Shown here: in pieces, positions 1 through 9,500 of the stretch
Numbering within the stretch: position 1 is the first letter of the stretch
Layout of the letters: every line of letters begins with the position of its first letter
Source of the DNA: Chloroflexota bacterium
Lineage (GTDB): Bacteria; Chloroflexota; Anaerolineae; Promineifilales; Promineifilaceae
Assembly (NCBI GenBank): GCA_024640485.1
Contig: JAHEEY010000118.1
Coordinates: 1 to 11,126 of the forward strand
Length of the DNA: 11,126 nt
Direction of reading: 5' to 3'
Translations under genes and position numbers: made by a program
Notes under the pieces: generated by a model
Database searches by the model: none
The model's input: the letters and a program-made list of their open reading frames with translations, nothing else
Told to the model about the DNA's origin: nothing

Positions 1-69
1 GCCGAAGGGCGGGTCAGCGACGAGAAGATAGAGGCGATCCGCCGGCTGCTGGCATCATCACAGAGTTAG
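1..69 (+). CDS. C-terminal end of an upstream gene (5' partial)
   Basis: Frame 1 reads 22 codons from the window edge to a TAG at 67-69. The peptide is charged and helix-like, with GRVSDEKIEAIRRLL as its core, and ends in a short Ser-rich tail. A Ser/Asp-capped amphipathic helix of this type is seen at the C-termini of many small bacterial regulators; BlaI/MecI-type repressors often end in a similar acidic 'E-x-x-L-RRLL' helix. That resemblance is from memory and too short to assign a family. The gene lies on the same strand as the giant gene. The 403-base gap and a stem-loop just after its stop suggest that the two are separate transcription units. The coding call is supported by the open frame and by the absence of any other explanation for this edge, but only 69 bases are available. 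Confidence 0.55.
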   Translation, partial: AEGRVSDEKIEAIRRLLASSQS

Positions 70-76
70 CCGCGCC

Positions 77-109
77 GAGCCGCTTTAAGGCATTGCCCCC
101 CCGCGGCTC
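77..109 (+). terminator. possible stem-loop terminator after the upstream gene
   Basis: GAGCCGC at 77-83 is perfectly complementary to GCGGCTC at 103-109, enclosing a 19-base loop that contains a C-run. An alternative pairing of 68-74 with 102-108 also exists. The hairpin begins 8 bases after the upstream stop codon, a typical terminator position. No T-tract follows, so it is not a canonical intrinsic terminator; it may only stabilise the mRNA 3' end. Confidence 0.3.
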
Positions 110-217
110 ACCTGCCGGCTGTCAGTAATCTTTTCCAAAGCTGTCCTCCAGCGCCAGCTCCCCCTTTAAGGACCGACCCTTTATAGCACCCCGTTTAGTA
201 TGAGCTTGCCCTTAGAG

Positions 218-244
218 TCCCGGCGAAGTAGTTGCCTGCCGGGA
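218..244 (+). other. perfect 7-bp inverted repeat in the leader
   Basis: TCCCGGC at 218-224 pairs exactly with GCCGGGA at 238-244 around a 13-base loop, with a further G-T wobble possible at 217/245. A competing pairing of AGTCC (216-220) with GGACT (250-254) would include the same left arm. It lies upstream of the promoter candidate at 272-301, so it could be an operator, a leader structure from an earlier start site, or chance. No T-run follows. Confidence 0.35.
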
Positions 245-271
245 TCCGCGGACTGATACTTCTGTCTAGAT

Positions 272-301
272 TTGCTTTCCGTCTCAGCAATTCTCAATAA
301 T
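272..301 (+). promoter_or_regulatory. weak sigma70-like promoter candidate
   Basis: TTGCTT (272-277, three of six matches to TTGACA) is followed after 18 bases by AATAAT (296-301, five of six matches to TATAAT). It lies in the most AT-rich part of the leader. Transcription would begin near 308 and give a 5' untranslated region of about 165 bases. The -35 match is poor and promoter consensus in this organism is unknown, so this is a candidate only. Confidence 0.25.
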
Positions 302-460
302 TCGCAGCCCAATCATCCGTGACCACGGCGCAAGCAGCAGCATCAAGACTCCGTAATCATCATTCGCAGACAATCGAATCGTTTCATCACTGCCCATTTC
401 ATACGCCCGCCCGCCCGCCAATCTGCGCGATTGCCGGGCATCCAATCCAATTCCCCATTC

Positions 461-465
461 AGGAG
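461..465 (+). promoter_or_regulatory. Shine-Dalgarno deciding the start of the giant gene
   Basis: AGGAG lies 7 bases upstream of the ATG at 473-475. A second in-frame ATG at 467-469 is only 1 base from this motif, too close for normal initiation. The spacing therefore selects 473. The frame has a TGA at 320-322 and no earlier ATG between it and 467. Confidence 0.8.
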
Positions 466-472
466 TATGTTC

Positions 473-568
473 ATGTTTGGTATCCGCCTCAGCAGAAGAG
501 TCATCACTGGTCTATCCGCTGCCGCCCTGGTGCTGGCGCTTGTTTCATTTCGCATCAATGCCCAGGCG
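473..568 (+). other. signal peptide (residues 1-32)
   Basis: Residues 1-9 carry three arginines, 10-26 form a hydrophobic core (VITGLSAAALVLALVSF), and an AQA motif at 30-32 precedes DE, a good signal peptidase I site. There is no lipobox cysteine. The SRRVI stretch at 7-11 faintly resembles a twin-arginine motif but lacks its later consensus residues, so Sec export is more likely. The later membrane-like segments also argue against Tat. Confidence 0.85.
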
Positions 569-3500
569 GATGAGCGGAACATCCTACAGCAGGCGTGGGA
601 AAGGACGGAGAGTGTCGGCAGCTACGAGTTCAGCACGTCCCTATCTCAAACCACCCTGCCGGCACCAAAAGTAACGGCAGCCGGCAGCCAGGCCAAGATT
701 GACAGCCTCTTTCTACAAGGAACAGCGGATCGATCCAGCGGTACGCTGGCAATCAGCCTGTGGGATCAACCAGACGCAATGCTGGACCCGGCAAAGGCGA
801 TCCAGATTGAAGTCAACGGGATGACTGCTCGCGGACGGGTCAACGGCGGCGCCTGGCAGGAAATGGAAGATTTCAGCGGCTCTTTTGCCCCGGGCGGTGA
901 CGCGGCGGCTTTCCTCTCAGCCGCCCAGAATGTACGCCCCCTGGGCAGCGACTCTCGCCAGATGACCGGACCGGACGGGAACCTCAGCTCAGTCACTTTC
1001 CAACGGTACGCCTTCACCCTCAATGGAGACCAGTTTGCCGAGACGATGCGTCTGCAGATGCAGGAGCAGCTGCAGCGCAGCGGTGAACTGCCGCCTGGCG
1101 TCGAACTGGGCAGCAGCAGCTACTACCGGCAGTCGTTCAGCACCGGTGAGGCGTGGATTGACGCCAATGGGCTGCCGCTGCGGCTGACCCTGGCAATGGA
1201 GTTTCCGCAGGACCAGACCGGCATACGCCGATCCCTGGACCTGCAGACCGATTTCACCGCCTACAACAACAAGGGTGCCGTGGCACAGACGGCGTTCCGG
1301 GCTGATCCCGCCGGCTGGCTGGCCGGACGGCTGAACGAGACGGCCGCTCCAGCAGGGAGTTCCGCGGCAGCCGGATTCACCGCGCTGCTGGCCACTGTCG
1401 GGCTCATCTACCTGGTGATTCAAATCACCCGGGCCCGACCCAAGCTGCGGTACAAACTGTTTGCCTCCACCCTCTCATTTCAGATGGCTTTCTCACCTTT
1501 GGGTTCGTTGATCACCGCCAACCGGATGGACCAGCTGTATGCCAAGTACCAGGATGGACAAACGGCTGCTGAATCGAGCACCGCCGAACCGTCTTTGCCC
1601 CAGTCGCAGGAAGCGAGCTTTGACAGCGCACAATCTCCGCTGCAGGCGGGCCAGATACGCTATGAAATCCAGCAGCAGATCAACAATTTGGTGACCCAGG
1701 TGCAGTCGATCAGCGTTCTGCAGGCAGCCGCCAACAGCGGCGTCGATGCCGACGGCGACGGCCTTTACAGCGATGAAGAGACCAATTGGGGCACTCTGGA
1801 CAGCGATCCCGACTCCGATGGCGATGGCGTTTCCGACGGCACGGAGGTCGGCCTTTGCCCCAGCCGGCTGGGGCCAACTCAGCCGAGCAATCTAGCTGAT
1901 CCCGCCTGTGCCAATCCCAAACTCAGCGACACCGATGGAGACCAGCTGACCGACGGTGAAGAAATCCTCTACATCGGTACCTACGCCAATTTCACCGACT
2001 CCGATCAGGACGGTATTTCCGATTACAACGAGGTCCGCGGCTTCATGACCGACAGCGGCCGCCGTTACATCGATCCGCTGAACCCGGACAGCGACGGCGA
2101 CCTGATTGTGGATGGTGTAGAGTGTGTCAACCTGTCCGGCACTGCTGTTTGGAGCCCCAGCGCCAGATGCAATGACACCGACGGCGTTGGCCTCGCCGAC
2201 GTCCACAGCCTGGACAACGACGGTGACCTGGTACCCAACGTGGTCGACCTGTCGCCCTTCACGGTGGTTAAACCGGCAGGCTATTTCAATGACAACAACC
2301 CGTTCCACTTCCAATTGGATAATGTGGCCGCCGGCAATTCCATTCTGGTTGATTTCCAGATCCGCCCAGAAAAGGAGCGCCAATTGGCTTACGCCCTCAA
2401 TCTGCTCGATTGGCCCAGCGGAGACAGCGAAGGCCAGATCCGGCGATTAACCGACAGCACCTTTGGCGATGCCAATCAGGTGGCCGACCCGGGCGATGTC
2501 TCCTTCAACGGCGATATGCGGGTGATGCCGATGCTGGAGATCCGTCTGGCAGGGAATTCTCTGGACCTGCCCCGAACCCTGGCCCAGCACACCGCTTCTA
2601 TTTATGATGCCGGCCAGACTGTAGGCAACCTCACTTTCTCCAACGGAACCACAACGGGCCAACTGCTGGTCGAAAACGCCGGTACCGCGCCGCTGGCCAT
2701 CCTGAAGGGAAGCTGCAGTGAGGGCAGCGCCGTGTTCAGCCAAACGGTGTCAAACGGCCAATACTCTATTCCTGGTTTGAAGCTGGCGGATCTGGCCGAC
2801 GGCGGCCACGCGGTACGGCTGACTTCCGGAGGCCGCGATTTCTGCCGGCCAATTCCCAGCCTGGTGAAGGGGAGCGCTTCTGTCGAAGTCCGAATTCAAA
2901 AGACCGGCCAGTATGAAGTGGCCCAGATGGCCGCAGTCACCGCAGCCCAAGAGAACAGCAACAGTCGGGTCACCTTCGACTTCAATGACAGTGGGGCCAG
3001 CTACGATGTCACCATTTACAACAGCAGCTGCCAGGATAAGCTCAATCCGGTGGCGGCTGCTGCCAGTGTGGGCGACTTGGGATCCATGCTGTTGACCGGT
3101 GTCAACGCCGTAGACCTGGCCGATGGGGAACATGTCGTGGCCTTCAGAACCGGGGCCAAGACCGTCGCCTGCGGATCGCTGGGGAACATCGTCAACGGCA
3201 GCATGAGCACCATGATCGACAGCGCCAAACTGTCCCCTTATCAGGTGAGTGTCTCCGAAGATGTCAACGGGGATTTGCTGGCAATGGTACCGCTGACCCT
3301 GGCTGAGGACAGCGACACTGGCGAACTGGTGGCTTACAACGGCCGGATGGTCTACCAGCGCGGCGTTACCGGGCTGCTGGATAACGAAGTGAATCTGGTG
3401 TGGCTGGTGACCATGCTCACCGACGATTGTCCAGACAACAACTGCGCCCTGGGCTACACCGACCAGATGCAGGTGGTGCACCGGTATCGGAGAGAGTCGT

Positions 3501-6500
3501 GGTATCTCACCGGCCTCTCGGTCCAAGAGGAGCTGGGGATGGATGTGGCCGTAGTCTACGAGGACCCGGCCACGGACTTCAATACCCCGGGCAACGTCGT
3601 GGCCAACCGCAACCTGGAATTTGATGATAATTTGTGGTGGCTAGCCCACGGACTGCAGCCCTCTTTTCTGGCCGGACGCGATGTCTCAACCGACAGTGAC
3701 TCCGCCCGGGACATCAAAGTTGGCGACATAAAGGCCCGCTGGGACACCAACAACTACAGTGACAGCGCTCGTTTCGGCATTCGCAGCGACGCCTTGAATG
3801 TCCAGGAATTTCATTTCGACCGCCAGGCGGACCTGGGGCGACTCTCATCAATTGAGATCCCCAGCATATTGAACAGCGTCTTTTATACCGGCACCATGCC
3901 GGTGCCGGACCTCTCCAATAACGACAGCACCACGGTAGCGCCTACCTTCCTGTTCGCCCGCGAAGAACAGAACCGCACCCTGGAGCTGGACGCCATGCAA
4001 GACGGCGGCTCAGCGGTGCTGGTGACGGTGAACGGCAATGCGGTCAAATTTAATATGGACCCGGCTTCGGTGAAGCCGGTGACCATCGCCTCCTTGAGCT
4101 GGAAGCCTTACCGGTACAATCAGGTCAGCGCTGCCTGGGAAGCGTATCCTATCGATGAATATTGGGACCGGCTGGAGAAGCTGGTTCCCCTGGCGGAAGC
4201 GTTCCGCAGTGGCGCAGAGAACAACGAGTACGAAGCCGCAGCGGATCTGCGCATGGCCCAGGCCCTGTATCTTTCCCTGTATCAAGGGACCGCCAACGCC
4301 GTGGAGCTCGATGGACAGCTCACCTTCAATATCACCGAGAGTGCGGAAATCAGTGACGACGACCTGATTTTCTCCCCTGACAACACTTTTGGGGTGAGTG
4401 AAATCGGCGAGATGTTCTCCGAATGGGTGGGCGAAGTGTACACCAGCATGGACAAGGACATCGAGTTCTACAACCGGGCCGAGAATGCCGATAAGGCCAA
4501 GAAGCTGCTGGGTCCGAACAAAAGCTACAAAGAAGATCTGGGGATGGCAATTAAACATGCCAGCGGCAGTGACACCCCGGAACTGGGACATTTCAAATAT
4601 CAGAAAGGCGGAAAGCTGAGGGCAAGGGTTTTCAGCTTTGTGGAATCCTACCATTCAGTCATTTTGGGCGTGGTCAGCAGTCTGCCGGACTCGGACAGGT
4701 ATGAAGGCAACCAGACAGCCTTTGCTTTTGTCACCACCGCAAACAGCATCAGCGCGGCCCAAGAGCTGTTTGGCGCGGCGAAAGGGATCAAGACATTCGT
4801 CAAATTCAAGCAGCTGAACCCGGGGGCTTCTTTGAAAGCGTTCGGGGCCACTCTGAAAGTGACAAAGGCGGCGAAGATCGCCGGTGCCGTCGGTGCCGCC
4901 CTTGAGATCGGCATCTCGTTCGGGGTCTTTTTGTTTCAGATCATCTCTTCCAACGTAGCCGCCTTCAGCCTGGCATTCAATCAGGCGCTGGCCAATCTTG
5001 TAGGCACCATCGTCGTGGCGGTGCTGCTGCTAGCCCTGGCGGCGACCGGCGTGGGGGCGGTCATCGTGGCTATCATCGGGCTGATTGACGCCCTGATCGC
5101 GGTGTTCTGCGGCGCCTTCCCGCCTGAGGAGGGCTCGGTCGCTGAATGGGTCTGTAAGGGAATCACCGGCCTGCTGGGAGAACTGGTGGCCTTTCTCATT
5201 TACGATCAGACCGACATCGTGGACATCGACAACCCCGACCGGCTGCAGTTCACCGGCTTCAATCCCTACCTGCTGAACCCTGACGGCGGTTTCGCCGCCG
5301 GTGCCGGGGTTGGCGTTGAAGTCAGCCTGAAGAATACCGTCGAAACCCAATCGGCCGACGGCATCGGTATCTTCTACTGGTTCCAGTTCAATGAACGAAA
5401 CACCCGAAAGGCATCCTTTATCTACGATGTGGTCAACGCCAAGGTAGAGGACGAGGACGATCAGATCCACAACAACGTCGAGCTGAACGATCATCCCTCT
5501 GAATGGCAGTGGATCCGGAGTGAAACGTACCAGATCAACCGCACCATCCTGGTCACCGACATCCTGCCAGCACTGGCACCGGTCAACGCTCCCCTGTCCG
5601 CGGGACAGCCCGTGACAAACAACAGAGCGGACCACAGTCAGATCCCGCTGGATTACAGCGGCAGCCGGGACGCCAACGCGCCTCTGGTGGTCAATGCCAG
5701 CAAGATTACGCTGCCGGGCGCCGGCATCAACCAGTCGGTTGCCGCTTTCCTGGCTGAAGGCCATGCCTCACCAGCCCAGGAATGTATCGTCTTCCCCAGG
5801 GTCTGCTGGATCAGCAGCAATGACAAATCCTCCTACAACGACCTGGGCATCGTGTTCGACGTGTTCCCAGCGGATCTGGACGGCTTCTTCACCCTGACAT
5901 ACAAAGGGGATGGACTGGCCTTGGCCTGGGGGCAGCAAGGTCAGCTGACCTTCCCAGTGCTGCGCGACGCCGACGGCGACGGCCTGCAAGTAGGCTTTGA
6001 TCCGGACGACGCCGATCCCGACAGCGATAATGACGGGCTATCCGACCTGCGGGAAACGCAGCTGGGAACCGATCCCAACAAGAATGACGCGGATCAGGAT
6101 GGGCTGTTCGACGGCCGGGAAATACAGCTAGGTACCGACCCGCTTCGGGCTGACAGCGACAGCGACGGGCTCAATGACGGCGACGAGATCGCCGGCTGGG
6201 AGATCACCTACAACTACGCTGGCGACAAGACCTGGGTCTGGTCCAACCCGTTGGACCCCGATGCCGACGGCGACCGGCTGTTCGACAGGCGGGAGAAAGC
6301 GCTGGGGTTCAGCCCATGGGTGGTCAGCGATCCGACGGTGCTGGCGTATCAGACCACGCTGCGAGAGAAAGATTCCCCGATTCTGCTGGTCAAGTTGGAT
6401 GAGGTGGCCGGGTCCACTGTCTTTAGCGACAGCTCCAGCCCCAACAGCTTCATCACCGGCGGCTGCCAGGCAGAGAACTGCCCTATCCCGGGCATGAAGG

Positions 6501-9500
6501 GTGAAATCGGCAACGCTCCGGAGTTCGACGGCATCGACGATTTCATCTCCTTGGGAGATGTGCAGGGGATCGCGGATTTGGACGGCAGCCTGACCTTTGC
6601 CGCCTGGGTCAAGACCAATCGGGACAGCGTCGACCAGTACAGCGGCGTTCAGACCATCATGGCCAACTCCAACTATTACAATGACTTCGGGTATCGTTTT
6701 GCCCTCCACGGCGGCAACCCGCTGCTGTTCACCCCCCATGGGGAAGTGAACTTCCTGATATTCAGTGCTGACTACAGCTACAAGGTGCCGGCCGACACCT
6801 GGACTCATCTGGCGGTGACCCTGGCTCCATCAGCCGGCGGCCACACCGTCACCTTTTATGCTAACGCCGACGAGATCGGCCAAGAGGAATTCTCGGGAAC
6901 CCTGGAACAGGCACTGCCCAACGAATTCCAGATCGGCGGCCTCTATAATCGCGCCCGGCAAGACTCTATAGCATACAATCCGATGCAGCTGTTTGACGGG
7001 CGTATCGATGAAGTAGCCGTCTTTGACCGGGCGCTGACCAGTTCGGAGATCCGCCAGCAGCTGATGCGGGGCTATTACAATCCCGATGACGGTGTTGTCA
7101 AGCCGGGCGAACTGCTTTCATACGAAACGGATGTGCGGAATCTGCTGCTTGGGCGCAACGTCGAAGGGCTGCTGGAGACGGAGCTGCCGCCGGTGCTGGC
7201 TGGTGATGTACCGCTGGAGAACTTCGTGCTTGGGGCAAACAACGCTGCAAGTACCCTGCCCAGCGATCTGAACCAGACCGTGGACCTGCTGGTGAATGCC
7301 AACGCGCCCTCTGGGGCGTATCAGATAACCCAAACGGTTGGGGCCATTGTTGACGTGCCGGTGATCCCGCTGGCGTCCAGAGACGCCAATCTGGTGCTCC
7401 AGGTCAAGGATCCCAGAACCTACAGCGGCTATTCATACCTCCAGGCGTCCGGCCCAAGCCTCAATTTGGACAACAGTGACTTCACGATCTCTCTCTGGAT
7501 CAATCCATCAAACCCGGCTTCCTACAGGCAGGGCATCTTGGGCTGGAACAGCGGCGAGAACAGCAGCTACCCGTCCATCCAGATGGAGACTGACGGCAGG
7601 CTGACGCTGGCATGGGGCCCGACGCTGGGCCAAACTAAGAAAACCACAACCAGCCCAGTGCTGGCAAAGGATCAGTGGAACCACGTTGTTTTCAGCTACC
7701 AGGCCGGAATTACCAGGACGGCGACGGTATATGTAGACGGCGTCTACCGGCAGAATCTAGGCTTCAGCGCCAACCCGTCGGGCGGCGGCAGCTACCTGCA
7801 GATCGGACGCTCTTCTAACCTGGGCAAGCTCAACATCAGTCGGGTCTATGCCTCCTGCGAGGACGACGCCGGTGACGCCCGCTTTGATCTGACCTACAGC
7901 ATGAAGAACGGCAGCTCCGGGATGCTCGCCGGCTGGAATGTTAGCTCCGATGGCCAGAACCTGACCCCTCCGGCGGGGGACACAGTCTTTGCCGAAAGCA
8001 TGAGCATCGCCATGTGCGAAAATGACGACGACGACAGCTACCATGGCAGCTGTGACAGCAACGATGACGGCATGGGGTCGGTAAATTTCGACATCCACAA
8101 CCCGGGCTACACGGCCACAAACAAGCTATTCTCCACAACACCCAGCGATCCGACCTGCGGCTTCTGGGATGGGTATGATGACACCGCCTATATGGATTTC
8201 GAGTTCAAAAACGATTCCGCCCCATTCACAGGCAGCCTGCGGGAAATCTTGATTTACAAACGGGCCTTGACACAGAACGAAGTCACTAATCTGTGGCAGA
8301 GTCAAGATGTGATTGCGCGGTACAAGCTGGACGAGCGCCCAGGCAGCAGCCAATTCACCGACGATGTCGGCGCCACTATGGGCTACTGCTGGGGCAATGA
8401 CGCCTGCCCAGCAACGGGCGTCAAAGGACGAGAAAACGTCTCCGCCTACTTCGATGGTGTGAATGACGGAATCACCAGCTTTAATGCCGGCAGCCTGGTT
8501 GCTGACTACATGGACCGGGCCACTAGCTCAGTGACAGGCTATTCATTCGGCGCCTGGATTAAACCTGACCGGGACTTCACCGGATACGAGAACGTGGCCG
8601 GTTTCCAGGATGGCTACACGGCCGTGCTGGGCCCTTCCGTTGGCATTATTCCGGTGCCCAATAACAACCGCCTGTTCCAGGTTCAGTACCGGGATACCGG
8701 GCCCGGCGGAACGCGGATCTATACCGGCAACCAGGTGTACAGCCTGGAACAATGGCACCATCTGTTTGTCACCGTCATGCAGCGGCCTCCGAGCCAGCAG
8801 ATCACCCAGGTGTACGTTGACGGCAGTCTGGACCAGCAGATCCTGACTAATTCCGGAAGTGACCAGTATCCCACCTACAACAGCTGGTTCTCAATTGGTC
8901 AAAGCTGGGTGAGCTTCGTTCCCACCAACTTCTTTGCCGGCCTTATTGATGATGTGTACATCGGAAAGGAGTTCATTATAGCGGACGAAGTCAGGAGCAT
9001 CATGGGGTCGGTCCCGAAGGAGACCTGGCATATGGATGACCAGGTGCGCTTCCTGCAGATAGATGAGTTCTTCACGCCGCAGGTAGCAGAAGCATCGGGC
9101 GAATTCTCGGTTCGAGTCAATGGGGTCAAGATCATTGACGTGGTCGGCATGACAAACGGGAGCACCGTCGGCGGCGGCCGCTTCGCGGTTCCTGCCGAGG
9201 AGTTCGTGGTTGAAGTCTATGAAGACAACAATGAAGAAAGCGGCACCGCTGATACCCTGCTGGAGACGATGTACGTTCCCGCCGGCATTCTTCAAGGTAC
9301 CGGCACCCGTTCATTCCAACGAGGTTCCAACCTGGCAGCCTTGAAATACGCTATCCTGGCTCCCGATCAGACCGTGTCCAACGAGTTCATGGATGGGCAG
9401 GTATACGGCTCCATGAAATTCGACGGCGTCGATGACTCTCTTCGGGTCGCCGATGCCCACAGCCTCCACCTTCTCCAGGGGAATTTCACATTGTCCACCT

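Larger units (their letters stand above)
70..472. other. 403-base intergenic leader without a convincing gene
   Basis: The stretch separates the upstream stop codon from the giant gene. It is less G+C-rich and less codon-like than the flanks. It holds two perfect inverted repeats (77-109 and 218-244), a weak promoter candidate (272-301), a four-copy CGCC tandem repeat (404-419) and the Shine-Dalgarno (461-465). A short frame from an ATG-less 5' part (323 onward, after TGA 320-322) simply runs into the giant gene's frame. Open frames that cross 319-582 on both strands overlap the real coding start and look like shadows. I see no tRNA and no riboswitch I can recognise. Confidence 0.6.

Noticed and set aside
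83..171. Two direct copies of CTTTAAGG (83-90 and 164-171)
   Set aside because: Eight bases 81 bases apart, with no flanking similarity and no known site; likely chance.
467..469. Earlier in-frame ATG as the start of the giant gene
   Set aside because: It is only one base after AGGAG, so initiation at 473 with seven-base spacing is preferred. The difference is two residues.
488..505. Twin-arginine export signal in the leader peptide
   Set aside because: SRRVI matches only the first part of the motif, and later membrane segments make folded export by Tat unlikely.
319..573. Plus-strand 84-codon frame overlapping the start of the giant gene
   Set aside because: It is rich in His, Pro and Cys with no recognisable pattern, and overlaps the signal peptide codons in another frame. 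The Shine-Dalgarno serves 473 instead.
2750..3526. 258-codon antisense open frame
   Set aside because: It lies wholly within the giant sense gene, whose translation there gives coherent repeated modules. The antisense product has no recognisable domain; such frames are expected opposite G+C-rich genes.
4010..4654. 214-codon antisense open frame
   Set aside because: The sense frame is continuous here and the antisense peptide shows no domain or start signal.
5030..5764. 244-codon antisense open frame
   Set aside because: It mirrors the sense frame through the hydrophobic block and following region; no ribosome binding site or family signature was seen.
6128..6808. 226-codon antisense open frame
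   Set aside because: It is opposite the second Asp-rich block and LamG 1, where the sense frame is unambiguous.
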